The notes below the pieces were generated by a model, which saw only the letters and a program-made list of their open reading frames with translations, did not search any database and had not been told where the DNA came from. From contig JAEZJP010000020.1 in NCBI GenBank assembly GCA_023415715.1, positions 10,569-74,568 on the forward strand: 64,000 nt of DNA, written 5' to 3'. Source of the DNA: Bacillota bacterium (GTDB lineage Bacteria > Bacillota > Clostridia > Christensenellales > Aristaeellaceae). The position numbers and the translations under genes were made by a program. Below are positions 42,795-52,474 of this stretch, piece by piece (positions within the stretch are counted from its first letter, which is position 1; the number at the start of each line of letters is the position of its first letter).

Positions 42795-43742
42795 ATGAAT
42801 TTTTACTTCGCGCCTTTGGAGGGCTTGACCGGATATATTTACAGAAACGCCCATCATGCTTTCTTTTCAAAGGGAATAGCAAAATATTTCTCCCCGTTTA
42901 TCGTTGCAAATCAAAGCGAGAGCTTTAAGACCCGTGATTTGAATGATATTTTGCCTGAGAACAACCAGGGGTTCAATTTGGTTCCACAACTGTTGACCAA
43001 TAACGCGGATGATTTCATTCATACGGCAAAGAGAATAAAGCAGTTGGGTTATGGTGAAATCAATTTGAATTTGGGCTGCCCATCAGGAACGGTTGTATCC
43101 AAAAACAGAGGGTCCGGATTTCTTATAATAAAGGCGGAACTCGATTTGTTTTTGGAGAAGATTTTTAGTCAGCAGATCACAAAAATCTCCGTCAAAACGA
43201 GGATAGGCAAGGACAGCCCGGAGGAATTTGATGAGCTGTTGAAAATATTCAACAAGTACCCCATGGAGGAACTTATTATACACCCCAGGATTCAGAAGGA
43301 TTATTATAAAAACAAACCGAATATGGCGGCTTTTCAGGCGGCTGTAAGCCGGAGCAAAAACGCCGTTTGCTATAATGGCGACATATTTACACAAGAGGAT
43401 TACGTAGAATTTGCAGCCGGGTACCCGGATGTAGGAACGGTCATGCTTGGCAGAGGGCTATTAATGAATCCCGGCCTTGTCGAGGAGCTTTTGTACAATA
43501 TCAAGCTTGAAAAGAGTTTACTTAAGAACTTTCATGATCAAATATATGGCGGATATAAAAGAATACTCTTTGGAGAAAAGGATGTTTTGTTCAAAATGAA
43601 AGAACTCTGGAGCTATATGATACTTACGTTTTCCGACAATGCAAAACCCTTAAAACGGATCAAAAAGGCACAAAGTTTGCACGCTTATGAGGAAGCTGTT
43701 GCCTGTTTGTTCAGCGAGTCGGATATTATGGGAAATGGGTAA
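42795..43742 (+). CDS. tRNA-dihydrouridine synthase
   Basis: 315 residues behind TAGGAGC. Dus-family TIM barrel: FAPLEGLTGYIYRN at the start (FMN site), the catalytic C95 in LNLGCPSGTVVSKNRGSGF, VKTRIG, HPR, NGDIF and MLGRGLLMNP. It reduces uridines of tRNA using FMN and NADPH. It closely precedes the phosphotransferase gene (27-base gap), so the two may be co-transcribed. Confidence 0.93.
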   Translation: MNFYFAPLEGLTGYIYRNAHHAFFSKGIAKYFSPFIVANQSESFKTRDLNDILPENNQGFNLVPQLLTNNADDFIHTAKRIKQLGYGEINLNLGCPSGTVVSKNRGSGFLIIKAELDLFLEKIFSQQITKISVKTRIGKDSPEEFDELLKIFNKYPMEELIIHPRIQKDYYKNKPNMAAFQAAVSRSKNAVCYNGDIFTQEDYVEFAAGYPDVGTVMLGRGLLMNPGLVEELLYNIKLEKSLLKNFHDQIYGGYKRILFGEKDVLFKMKELWSYMILTFSDNAKPLKRIKKAQSLHAYEEAVACLFSESDIMGNG

Positions 43743-43769
43743 TACAGGACAATCTATGGAGGCAAATAC

Positions 43770-46382
43770 ATGAGCTCCTATGTGTTAAGTTTACAGGACA
43801 TTGACAAAACAAAAAGCATGGCTGCCGGGGGGAAAGGTGCGAACCTTGGGGAACTTAACAGGATGGAAGGCATACGCGTGCCGGACGGCTTTTGCGTTTC
43901 CACTGAAGCCTATAAGCGAATCATTGGGGAAACACCGTCAATTAACACATTGCTGGACCAGTTAGTGAAATTAGAGGTTGATGACCGGGATAAAACCGCC
44001 AAACTTAGCGGCGAGATTCGCAGCCTCATCGAAGGGGTAACCGTCCCTGAAGACATGCAGGAAGAGATTGTCCAAAGCCTTATTAGGCTTGGAGAGAATG
44101 AGCCTTACGCTGTTCGTTCCAGCGCGACGGCGGAGGATCTGCCTACTGCTTCCTTTGCCGGCCAGCAGGATACGTACCTGAACGTTATCGGAAAAGATGA
44201 GGTCCTCAAGCACATCTTAAAGTGCTGGGCATCGCTGTTTACCGGCAGGGCGGTAACCTACCGCATTCAAAACGGCTTTGATCATCGCAAAGTAAGTCTT
44301 TCGGTGGTGATTCAGAAGATGGTCTTCCCGCAGGCTTCGGGAATACTGTTTACTGCTGATCCCGTCACCTCCAACAGGAAGGTGGTTTCCATCGATGCCG
44401 GCTTCGGCCTTGGAGAGGCTCTGGTTTCCGGCCTTACGAATGCAGATGTTTATAAAGTGCGAAGCGGCAAGATCATTGATAAGAAGATATCCGTAAAGAA
44501 GCTGGCTGTTTACGCCGCAAAGGCCGGAGGCACGATTAAGCAGGAGCTGGAGCCTGAATTTACAACCATGCAGGCGCTGACGGATGGTCAAATTTTGCAG
44601 CTTGAGACCATAGGAAGAAAGATTGAAGCACATTTTGACTGCCCTCAGGATATTGAATGGTGCTTGGCTGATGATGTATTTTACATTGTCCAGAGCCGGC
44701 CAATCACAACTTTGTACCCAATCCCCAAAGCTACGGATCAGGAAAATCACGTATATATATCTGTCGGCCATAACCAGATGATGACCGACCCTATGAAACC
44801 ACTGGGTTTGTCTTTTTTCCTTAAGACGACGAATGCACCCATGCTTAAAGCCGGCGGAAGGCTGTTTGTGGATGTTACGGACAATCTAATATCGACTGCC
44901 GGCAGAAAAATTTTGCTGGATACCTTCGGCAAATCCGATCCGCTGATCAAAGACGCGCTTGAGACAATCATAGAGCGGGGGGATTTTATAAAACCCATGG
45001 TGGATGAGAAAAAAGAACAGAACCCCGGCAATCATCAAGGCGTGCCTTCTTCTGGTATGCAGGAGCAGCCCGAAATCGATCCGGCGATCGTCTCCGATTT
45101 GATCAGGCGGAATCGAGCGTCCATAGAAGAGCTCAAACAAAACATACAAACGAAAGCGGGACCGGAGCTATTCGAGTTTATAGCGGAAGATATCCAGCAA
45201 TTAAAGAAGATTTTATTTGATCCGCAAAGTACAAGGGTGTTTATGGCTGCCATAAATGCCTCCTCATGGATCAATGAAAAGATGGAAGAGTGGCTGGGCG
45301 AGAAAAACGCCGCAGACACGCTTTCCCATTCCGTGCCCAACAATATCACTTCGGAAATGGGGCTTGAGCTGCTGGAAGTGGCGGATGTGATCCGGCCTTA
45401 TCCTAAGGTGATAGCGTATTTGCAGCGTGTAAAAGATAATAACTTTTTGGATGAACTTAAGAAGTTTCAAGGCGGACGGGAAGCCCGGAGAGCTATCCAT
45501 GATTATCTCAGCAAATACGGTATGCGGTGTGTAGGAGAAATCGATATTACAAAAACCCGTTGGAGCGAAAAACCGGCTGCGCTCGTCTCCATGATTCTGA
45601 GCAACATCAAAAACTTTGAGCCGGGGGAAGGCCATCGGAAATTTGAGCAAGGCCGTCAGGAAGCATTGAAAAAAGAACAGGAGCTGCTCAGCCGGCTGCT
45701 TAAGTTGCCGGATGGGGAACAAAAGGCCGGTGAAACAAAACGCATGATCGGCCTGATCAGGGATTTCATCGGCTATCGTGAATATCCCAAATACGGCATG
45801 ATCAGCCGCTATTTCGTTTATAAGCAGGCCTTGATGAAAGAAGCAGAAAAGCTCGTTCAGGCAGGCGTCATTCTTGAAAAGGAAGATATATACTATCTCA
45901 CTTTTGAAGAGCTTCGCCAAACCGCATATACCAATAAACTGGATGATGCGCTCATCGGCAGGCGAAAGGACGAGTACGAATTTTACGAAAAACTGACTCC
46001 GCCGCGCGTGATCACGTCTGACGGTGAAATCATGGTCGGAAGGTACAAACGGGAAGACATCCCGGCTGAAGCCTTCGCGGGCCTGCCCGTTTCTTCCGGA
46101 GTTATTGAAGGGCGGGCTCGTGTTATCCTGAACATGGAAGACGCGAATCTAAGCGATGGGGATATATTGGTCACCGCCTATACCGATCCCAGCTGGACGC
46201 CGCTGTTCGTATCCGTAAAAGGCCTGGTCACCGAAGTTGGCGGGCTGATGACCCATGGGGCAGTGATCGCGCGTGAATACGGCTTGCCGGCAGTCGTCGG
46301 GGTGGAAAATGCCACCAAGCTGATCCAAGACGGGCAGAGGATACGGGTTAATGGAACGGAAGGGTATGTAGAAATCCTGTAA
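43770..46382 (+). CDS. rph: Rifamycin phosphotransferase-like PEP-synthase family enzyme
   Basis: 870 residues, the length of rifampin phosphotransferases. The N-terminal ATP-grasp domain opens SLQDIDKTKSMAAGGKGANLGEL and has VRSSATAEDLPTASFAGQQDT. A middle substrate-binding domain follows, then the C-terminal swivelling His domain with H829 in VGGLMTHGAVIAREYG, where PEP synthase would have a GGxTSH motif. RPH enzymes move the beta-phosphate of ATP to rifamycins. Strong ribosome site ATGGAGGC. A different small-molecule substrate is possible; resistance has not been shown. Confidence 0.88.
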   Translation: MSSYVLSLQDIDKTKSMAAGGKGANLGELNRMEGIRVPDGFCVSTEAYKRIIGETPSINTLLDQLVKLEVDDRDKTAKLSGEIRSLIEGVTVPEDMQEEIVQSLIRLGENEPYAVRSSATAEDLPTASFAGQQDTYLNVIGKDEVLKHILKCWASLFTGRAVTYRIQNGFDHRKVSLSVVIQKMVFPQASGILFTADPVTSNRKVVSIDAGFGLGEALVSGLTNADVYKVRSGKIIDKKISVKKLAVYAAKAGGTIKQELEPEFTTMQALTDGQILQLETIGRKIEAHFDCPQDIEWCLADDVFYIVQSRPITTLYPIPKATDQENHVYISVGHNQMMTDPMKPLGLSFFLKTTNAPMLKAGGRLFVDVTDNLISTAGRKILLDTFGKSDPLIKDALETIIERGDFIKPMVDEKKEQNPGNHQGVPSSGMQEQPEIDPAIVSDLIRRNRASIEELKQNIQTKAGPELFEFIAEDIQQLKKILFDPQSTRVFMAAINASSWINEKMEEWLGEKNAADTLSHSVPNNITSEMGLELLEVADVIRPYPKVIAYLQRVKDNNFLDELKKFQGGREARRAIHDYLSKYGMRCVGEIDITKTRWSEKPAALVSMILSNIKNFEPGEGHRKFEQGRQEALKKEQELLSRLLKLPDGEQKAGETKRMIGLIRDFIGYREYPKYGMISRYFVYKQALMKEAEKLVQAGVILEKEDIYYLTFEELRQTAYTNKLDDALIGRRKDEYEFYEKLTPPRVITSDGEIMVGRYKREDIPAEAFAGLPVSSGVIEGRARVILNMEDANLSDGDILVTAYTDPSWTPLFVSVKGLVTEVGGLMTHGAVIAREYGLPAVVGVENATKLIQDGQRIRVNGTEGYVEIL

Positions 46383-46483
46383 TGGAGATGCAGTCATAAG
46401 GAAGGGAGCGCTCGTTCAAAGACCGGACCTGATAAGAAGAAGCTTTATTGATGCCGGTTAAAAGCTTGCGGGTAAGATGACCC

Positions 46484-47311
46484 TTAAGCCTTCGTCAAAA
46501 ATGGAATGATATATCCGGCTGAATTGGTCACCACATGCCCGCAACTCGCAAGCACATGAATTTCGGCTGACGGTATAAGACGGGAGAGCCTTTGCGCCGA
46601 TCCAACCGCATCAATGATTGCGTCATCCGCTCCGTCTATAAAGAGAACAGGCATGGTAAGCTGCAGCAATTGTTCGTCATCATAAACGGGCAGATCCTGG
46701 ATCGGGTTATAGTTTTCTACGATCAGGTTCATAAAATCCAGTACTTCCTTCGGGATGCTTTGTTCTCCGATAATGGAGTTGTCCACTGGCACTGCACCGT
46801 CGTCCTTACGCGTTTTTACCACATTTTCAAGAAATTGCGGGCGGATTTGCGCAAGGCCGGCGGATGCGATCAGAATAAGCCTGGAAACGCATTCCGGATA
46901 CGTTGCGGCGAGTTTGAGGGCCATCCAGCCGCCCAGCGAATTGCCTATGACGGCGGCTCTTTCAAGGCCGAGCGCTTGCAGGACATCTTTCATCCAGCAT
47001 GCAAAAGCGTCAGTATGAAGGTCGGGCCTGAATTCCTCGCTGTTTCCGGCTTCGCCGATAATATCAACGGCATACACCCTGAATTGGCCCGACAGGGCCA
47101 TGATCTCGGGAAACCAGAATGCGCTGTTGCTGCAGGAGCCGTGTAACAGGATAACGGGCGGATTCTGCTCCTGGCCGGCCGTCAGCATAAACGTCTCCCC
47201 AAAAGCAGTCTTGACATACCGCTGCCCGAAGGGAAAGTGGCTAAGTACCTGGTTATAATAGGCCCGGATTTTGTCCCGCCCTGCCTCGGTTTTGAAAACA
47301 CTGATCTTCAT
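46484..47311 (-). CDS. Alpha/beta-fold hydrolase
   Basis: 275 residues from the ATG at 47311 after AAGGAGTG; a GTG three codons earlier lacks spacing. Nucleophile S125 in GNSLGGW, oxyanion motif LLHGSCSN, acid Asp in FIDGADDAIID and the His in ASCGHVV complete the catalytic set. Cytoplasmic. Substrate unknown; convergent with the rph-like gene. Confidence 0.93.
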   Translation of the reverse strand: MKISVFKTEAGRDKIRAYYNQVLSHFPFGQRYVKTAFGETFMLTAGQEQNPPVILLHGSCSNSAFWFPEIMALSGQFRVYAVDIIGEAGNSEEFRPDLHTDAFACWMKDVLQALGLERAAVIGNSLGGWMALKLAATYPECVSRLILIASAGLAQIRPQFLENVVKTRKDDGAVPVDNSIIGEQSIPKEVLDFMNLIVENYNPIQDLPVYDDEQLLQLTMPVLFIDGADDAIIDAVGSAQRLSRLIPSAEIHVLASCGHVVTNSAGYIIPFLTKA

Positions 47312-47343
47312 ATTGATCACTCCTTATTGATACTAATAAAGTA

Positions 47344-47372
47344 ATTATAAGTAGCAATAGGGAATATGTCAA
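47344..47372 (-). promoter_or_regulatory. Consensus sigma-A promoter of the hydrolase gene
   Basis: On the minus strand TTGACA (47372-47367), 17-base spacer, TATAAT (47349-47344). Both boxes are perfect, about 33 bases before the start codon. Confidence 0.85.
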
Positions 47373-47442
47373 GATGATTTTAAAGAAACCGGAGCAACTT
47401 TTTACGCCAGGGGGCTTACGTGATATGGAAAGAAGGTTGTAA

Positions 47443-48009
47443 ATGAAAGTTCGCGACAGCGGGATGCCTGAACAAAAATATTGGGAAAGCCTGTTTAGCA
47501 TAGACCTGATCCTTGATAAAATGGAAATCAACCGGAACATTAAATCTCTTGTGGAATTTGGATGCGGCTATGGAACATTTACATTGCCAAGTGCCGATAG
47601 GATCAGCGGTACCGTCATTGCGATGGACATTGAGGATGAAATGCTTAAAACGGCTGCATCAAGAGCTGCTTCAATGAACAATATCACATTTGTGAAGCGC
47701 GATTTTGTTGCCGATGGCACAGGTCTCATGGATCATTCGGCCGATTACGTTATGTTGTTTAACATACTGCATCATATAAGTCCGATGGTACTGCTGAATG
47801 AAGCATACAGGATATTGAAGATAGGGGGAAAGGCAGGCATTATTCATTGGAATTATGATCCGGCTACGCCGCGGGGCCCAAGCATGGATATTCGCCCTAA
47901 ACCTATTGAAATCAAAAAATGGGCAGCGCAGGCAGGATTTATGCTGAAAGGGGATAACTTTATTGATTTGAAGCCTTATCACTATGGTTTCGTGGTATAT
48001 AAGTGTTGA
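47443..48009 (+). CDS. Class I SAM-dependent methyltransferase
   Basis: 188 residues; GAAGG lies before the ATG. SAM motif I LVEFGCGYGTFTLPSA, motif II MDIEDEMLKTA, and VMLFNILHHISP fit small-molecule methyltransferases of the UbiE/ArsM-like fold, but no Cys set of ArsM is seen. Divergent from the hydrolase gene. Acceptor unknown. Confidence 0.9.
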   Translation: MKVRDSGMPEQKYWESLFSIDLILDKMEINRNIKSLVEFGCGYGTFTLPSADRISGTVIAMDIEDEMLKTAASRAASMNNITFVKRDFVADGTGLMDHSADYVMLFNILHHISPMVLLNEAYRILKIGGKAGIIHWNYDPATPRGPSMDIRPKPIEIKKWAAQAGFMLKGDNFIDLKPYHYGFVVYKC

Positions 48010-48100
48010 TTGCCGGGAGCTGAGGACTTGTGCAAGGGCTGCTGAGGCCATGAAACAAATTGCAAAAGGGCTATACTCATCCTATCATAATGAGGAGAAA

Positions 48101-48673
48101 ATGGTGATTATGGCGAGATATATTGCATCCGCATCATTGGTTTTGCTTATCATGCTTGTTTTTTTTCGGGCTATCCAATTGAAAAGATTGGGCATAAAAG
48201 CCATTCAATTTGGCGAAATGGATAAGAAGGATTTTTTTATTCCGCCATTTGCCTTGCTGTTATTCTACATTGTATTTGCAAGCGCGTTTGATCTGCCTAA
48301 CATCGGCTCTGAATTGTTCAGCAGTGAATTTACCGGTTGGGCTGGTGCTGTCATATGCATTTTGGGCATTTTGTTATTTACATACGCTCTGATTTCATTT
48401 GGGAAAAGCTTTCGTGTCGGTTTGGATGAAGACCACCCGGGAGAGCTTGTTACTACCGGCGCATTTTCAATAAGCCGCAATCCAATATATACTTCATTCG
48501 GCTTGATCCTGATAGGAGTATTTTTGATTATCCCGAATTGGATTATATTGATTTATGTTATTGCCGGAACTTGGCTTTTCAACCGGCAAATCGTACTTGA
48601 GGAAAAATCGCTTAATAAGATATACGGTGACAAATATTCGGAATACTGTAAAAGAGTCAGGCGGTTTCTATAA
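48101..48673 (+). CDS. Isoprenylcysteine methyltransferase-like membrane protein
   Basis: About 190 residues from the ATG at 48101, just after TGAGGAG; a second ATG at 48110 is equally possible. Four to five membrane segments. The C-terminal region GAFSISRNPIYTSFGLILIG ... YGDKYSEYCKRVRRF is the SAM-binding signature of ICMT/PEMT-type membrane methyltransferases. Substrate unknown in bacteria that lack prenylated proteins. Confidence 0.88.
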   Translation: MVIMARYIASASLVLLIMLVFFRAIQLKRLGIKAIQFGEMDKKDFFIPPFALLLFYIVFASAFDLPNIGSELFSSEFTGWAGAVICILGILLFTYALISFGKSFRVGLDEDHPGELVTTGAFSISRNPIYTSFGLILIGVFLIIPNWIILIYVIAGTWLFNRQIVLEEKSLNKIYGDKYSEYCKRVRRFL

Positions 48674-48754
48674 TTCGGGCTTGGTAGCAGGCCGGAAGAA
48701 TGGAAGGATATACATGAACAGGGCTGCAGGACAAATAGACCGGTTAACATGAAA

Positions 48755-48793
48755 AACCTGCCGCCTGGGGCTGATGTCCTTTGGCGGCAGGTT
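48755..48793. terminator. Probable bidirectional terminator
   Basis: Stem AACCTGCCGCC (48755-48765) and GGCGGCAGGTT (48783-48793), with A- and T-rich flanks, between two convergent genes. Confidence 0.8.
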
Positions 48794-48804
48794 TCTTCAT
48801 TGGC

Positions 48805-49260
48805 TTATGGATGCTTTTTGATATAATCCGAGATCTGACTGTTCCATGAGTCGATCTGACGGATAAACTGTTCCTTGTTAAAATGGTTTGAGATGTACTG
48901 TTCGCCTATTTCGGAAATCGCGGTGTGCATAAACCGGACGGTGCATTCCGTATATTCGTTTACCTGTTTTGTTTTTATGTTGATAACAGTCACAAAATAT
49001 CCCGGTGTTGTACGAATATATTCGACTTCTTTTCCCGGATCATATATGCTGCATACCCATACCATTTCAGGCAATCCGTCATGCCGGGTGGTGAATATGC
49101 AATTCTTCTCGGCTATACCCGTTTGGGAATAAATCATTTCGCACCCCCAGCCGGGAATCCATTCTTTTTCCGCAACCGGGCAAAACGCCTTGAAAACTGC
49201 CTGCTTTTCGCCTGCGATGCTGATTTTGTGAACAAATTCCTTTCTTAATGCATTTTCCAT
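48805..49260 (-). CDS. SRPBCC-fold protein
   Basis: 151 residues; AAGGAAGGGG precedes the ATG. A START/Bet v1-like pattern (KISIAGEKQAVFKAFCPVAEKEWIPGWG at the start, GTG-like turn, C-terminal amphipathic helix) fits the SRPBCC ligand-binding family. Divergent from the MerR-type regulator, with a dyad between them, so the regulator probably controls it. Ligand unknown. Confidence 0.8.
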   Translation of the reverse strand: MENALRKEFVHKISIAGEKQAVFKAFCPVAEKEWIPGWGCEMIYSQTGIAEKNCIFTTRHDGLPEMVWVCSIYDPGKEVEYIRTTPGYFVTVINIKTKQVNEYTECTVRFMHTAISEIGEQYISNHFNKEQFIRQIDSWNSQISDYIKKHP

Positions 49261-49284
49261 ATTGATTCCCCTTCCTTTTTTTGT

Positions 49285-49302
49285 ATAGTAAGTGTAAACT
49301 AT
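49285..49302. promoter_or_regulatory. Dyad between SRPBCC and MerR genes
   Basis: ATAGT-8-ACTAT (49285-49302) lies in the 92-base divergent gap, in the place expected for a MerR operator. Promoter boxes here are not clear enough to assign. Confidence 0.4.
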
Positions 49303-49352
49303 GAAGTAATAGTCAGGTCAACAGGATCATGAAACTTTTTGGAGATTAAGTG

Positions 49353-49892
49353 ATGTTCAAGATAAGTAAGCTTTGCAAATTGTTTCAGCTTTCAAGAAGC
49401 ACGCTGCTTTACTATGATGCCATAGGCCTATTGACACCCGTCAGCAGAACGGAGGCAAATTACAGGCTATATTCAAATGAGGATGTGTCAAGGCTTGAGA
49501 AGATCTGCACCTTCAGAAAAGCAGGAATATCGCTGATGGAAATCAAGCAGATGCTGGAGCTTGAGGATATAGGCTACAGCAAGATTTTGACCGACAGATT
49601 CAATCAGATAAACCAGGAGATACAAGAGCTTAAAAACCAGCAGAATTGCATCGTAAGCATGCTTAAGAATTATGATCTTCTCAAAACGTCGGAGCTGATA
49701 TCGAAACAAACATGGAACAAGCTTATGCATTCGGCCGGTTTTGATGAACATACATCAAGAAAGTGGCATATGCTTTTTGAGCAAATCTCACCTTCGGAGC
49801 ATACGATCTTCCTTGAGACACTAGGCTTTTCAAAGTCGGAAACAGATAAAATCAAACAGTGGTCAAAAGGAGATTCATATCAGCAGCAATAA
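49353..49892 (+). CDS. MerR-family regulator
   Basis: 179 residues from the ATG at 49353 (a GTG sits one codon earlier) behind TTGGAG. N-terminal MerR helix-turn-helix MFKISKLCKLFQLSRSTLLYYDAIGLL ... TEANYRLYSNEDV, then a coiled-coil and a C-terminal effector region of about 80 residues. No Cys metal site is evident, so it is not a typical metal sensor. Divergent from the SRPBCC gene; 25 bases upstream of the flavoprotein gene, which may share its transcript. Confidence 0.9.
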   Translation: MFKISKLCKLFQLSRSTLLYYDAIGLLTPVSRTEANYRLYSNEDVSRLEKICTFRKAGISLMEIKQMLELEDIGYSKILTDRFNQINQEIQELKNQQNCIVSMLKNYDLLKTSELISKQTWNKLMHSAGFDEHTSRKWHMLFEQISPSEHTIFLETLGFSKSETDKIKQWSKGDSYQQQ

Positions 49893-49917
49893 ATATGATA
49901 TGAGGCGGGAATAGATT

Positions 49918-50481
49918 ATGCAGAATGAGACAGGGAAAAAGGCAGTAGTCATACTGGGCAGCCCAAGAAAAAACGGCAACAGTGCCACCTTGGCCAAGCA
50001 GGCTGCCTCCGGAATCACGGCCACAGGCGGCAGCATTGAAACTTTTTACCTGAACGGCATGAACATCAGGCCTTGCCAAGGCTGCGATCACTGCCGGCGT
50101 CACCCGGAAAAGGGCTGCTGCCTGAAGGACGACATGAAACAGATATACGATTCGCTGGCCGCGTCGAACGCGCTGCTTATCGCGGGGCCTATCTATATGT
50201 TCTCCGTTTCCGCCCAGCTCAAACTTTTCATGGACCGCTGCTATGCAGCGCCGGCTGCGCTGTATGGCAAGCGGATCGGCATTTTGCTGACCTACAACGA
50301 TGTGGACATATTCGAATCCGGCGCGGTCAACGCAATTGCATCGATGCGTGATGAGTATAGGTATAAACAGGCCGTTATCGTCGGCATTGTACACGGCAGT
50401 GCCGACGCCGCGGGCGAGATTGCGTCAAATAAAAGAGTGATGGAAGATGCTTACGCGCTTGGGCTTAAAATCTTTGGGTGA
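49918..50481 (+). CDS. Flavodoxin-like NAD(P)H-dependent reductase (iron-sulfur flavoprotein type)
   Basis: 187 residues. FMN loop GSPRKNGNSATLA, then the cysteine run CQGCDHCRRHPEKGCC (CxxCxx C-type cluster of iron-sulfur flavoproteins), and AGPIYMFSVSAQLKLFMDR. These are cytoplasmic redox proteins of anaerobes; substrate unknown. Located directly after the MerR gene. Ribosome site is moderate (GAGGCGGG). Confidence 0.9.
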   Translation: MQNETGKKAVVILGSPRKNGNSATLAKQAASGITATGGSIETFYLNGMNIRPCQGCDHCRRHPEKGCCLKDDMKQIYDSLAASNALLIAGPIYMFSVSAQLKLFMDRCYAAPAALYGKRIGILLTYNDVDIFESGAVNAIASMRDEYRYKQAVIVGIVHGSADAAGEIASNKRVMEDAYALGLKIFG

Positions 50482-50638
50482 TGGATAACGAAGGGGCGTC
50501 TTCGTGAACGATGATGCGGCGCCAGTATTTTAAAGTGGTTTGAACTAATTTTTAATACAGTATCTTTTATTTGGCAGGTTATTGCCCGATATATGATATT
50601 GCAGATCAAAACGCTATTTCGCTTCTAAGGATGAGAAT

Positions 50639-52474
50639 ATGAGAAAAAGAATTGCTCCTTTATTTATCATGTTTGCGATCATCATCCTTTCGTCAATGAC
50701 GTTGTTCCTGAACGCGCCCACGGCCGTGCAGGCGCCAAAACCAGTAAACGGCGTCCTGGATTTAAGCAATTGGTCATTCGAGAAAGACGGCATCGTAAGC
50801 TTAAAAGGCGAATGGTCCTTCTACTTCAACCGTTTTTTTGACCATGAAGACTTTATAAAGGGTGTTGACGTTTCGCCATCACCTGTTGAAATACCCAGCA
50901 CCAAGGAGAGCATGGCTGCCCACAAACCATTCGCGGATAACACTTTCTACGGTACGATGAGGCTTGTTGTAAAGCTGCCGGAAGGCAAAAAGTCATATGG
51001 GCTGAGGTCGGATATCATACTGACATCCTTTAGGCTTTACGTTGACGGCAAATTTTCCGGCGAAGTAGGGAAAGCAGGAACGAGTGAACAGACCAGCGTG
51101 CCTTACTACGATAAGCTTACCACCTATTTTCAGCCAGAGAACAATGAAGTAGAGCTCATTTATCACACATCGGATTTCACGGCGAAAGACTGTTCCATAG
51201 CGGCGCCCAGAATCGGATTGGCTGATGAGATTTCACGGGAAGCACAGCTTGGAATGGGCAGGGATTTGTTCCTTTTCGGCATGCTGCTCATTATGGGGAT
51301 CTATCATTTTGGCCTGTATATCATGAGGCTAAAGGACCGTGCGCCCCTTTATTTCGGGGTATTCTGCCTTCTGTTTGCCCTGCGCATGCTATTGGTCGGT
51401 GAACGCTTTCTGTCGGGCCATTTGAATCTTGGCTTCTTTGTTTACGGGCGGTTGGCCTATTTCAGCGTCTTTATTGGGTTTGCAGCATTGTGCGGGTTTT
51501 TGTACTTTACTTTGGACGGCCTGTTCGCCAAATGGTTTATCAAATGTAGCGTCGCATGGGGAGCAGTGTTTGGTTTCTTCATTTTATGGATGCCATACAG
51601 CCTGGCAGACTTGCAGCTCATGGTTTATGCCGCATTCGGATTTGTTTTGCTGGGCTATGCCATGGTCCGGCTGGTTATTGGCGTATGGAAAAAGCACCCC
51701 TTTGCCAACACCGTATTTCTGGGCTTCGCTTTTTTAGGGATAACATTTATCAATGATTTGATTTATCAGATCACTCTGGCCAATACGCCTTCGCTCATAC
51801 CGCTGGGCGTTTCGGTATTTACCTTTACCCAGGCGTATACATTGTCCGCCAAGTTTTCCAATGCCTATGCCAGGGCGGAGCAGCTCTCCATAGAGAATGA
51901 ATCCATACTGTCAAAGCTGAAGCTTATGAACAGCAATCTTGAATCGCTTGTGGAGGATAGGACTTCCGATCTTCAAAAGGCCCTTGGCGAGATGGAAATC
52001 ATGTCCAAAACGGATTATCTCACCAAATTGCCCAACAGGCGGCTGGTGCTTTCAAGGATCAATGAACTGATTGAACAGAAAAAGAACTTTTACATTGGCC
52101 TGGCTGATATTGACCATTTCAAGGAGGTCAATGACCGGTTCGGGCATGTGAAAGGCGATGAAATATTGGTACGGCTGTCATCCATACTGCGGAAGGCTGT
52201 TGGCGATTGCGGTTTTGTAGGCCGCTGGGGCGGCGAGGAATTTTTGATCGTCATGGAAGCGGATCATATCGATACGATCCTCGGAAAGGCAAATGAAATA
52301 CGGTCGGCCGCGGAGGAGCACCGGCATGAAGACATTGGTGAAAATGTAACGCTCACCATCGGCTTATGCAAGTACAGGGAGAACATATCCATCAATGCGA
52401 TGATTGCCGAAGCAGACAAGGCGCTTTATCAAGGCAAACTGGCGGGAAGAAACCGGTGCATGATCGCCACCTAA
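50639..52474 (+). CDS. 7TMR-DISM diguanylate cyclase
   Basis: 611 residues. A signal-anchor, then an extracytoplasmic sensing domain (GVLDLSNWSFEKDGIVSLKGEWSFYFN, typical of 7TMR-DISM extracellular domain 2), seven membrane segments (about 205-400), a coiled coil, and a C-terminal GGDEF domain whose active site reads GGEEF near residue 530. It is expected to make c-di-GMP in response to an external ligand, probably a carbohydrate. Its stop overlaps that of the convergent phosphoesterase gene by three bases. Confidence 0.93.
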   Translation: MRKRIAPLFIMFAIIILSSMTLFLNAPTAVQAPKPVNGVLDLSNWSFEKDGIVSLKGEWSFYFNRFFDHEDFIKGVDVSPSPVEIPSTKESMAAHKPFADNTFYGTMRLVVKLPEGKKSYGLRSDIILTSFRLYVDGKFSGEVGKAGTSEQTSVPYYDKLTTYFQPENNEVELIYHTSDFTAKDCSIAAPRIGLADEISREAQLGMGRDLFLFGMLLIMGIYHFGLYIMRLKDRAPLYFGVFCLLFALRMLLVGERFLSGHLNLGFFVYGRLAYFSVFIGFAALCGFLYFTLDGLFAKWFIKCSVAWGAVFGFFILWMPYSLADLQLMVYAAFGFVLLGYAMVRLVIGVWKKHPFANTVFLGFAFLGITFINDLIYQITLANTPSLIPLGVSVFTFTQAYTLSAKFSNAYARAEQLSIENESILSKLKLMNSNLESLVEDRTSDLQKALGEMEIMSKTDYLTKLPNRRLVLSRINELIEQKKNFYIGLADIDHFKEVNDRFGHVKGDEILVRLSSILRKAVGDCGFVGRWGGEEFLIVMEADHIDTILGKANEIRSAAEEHRHEDIGENVTLTIGLCKYRENISINAMIAEADKALYQGKLAGRNRCMIAT

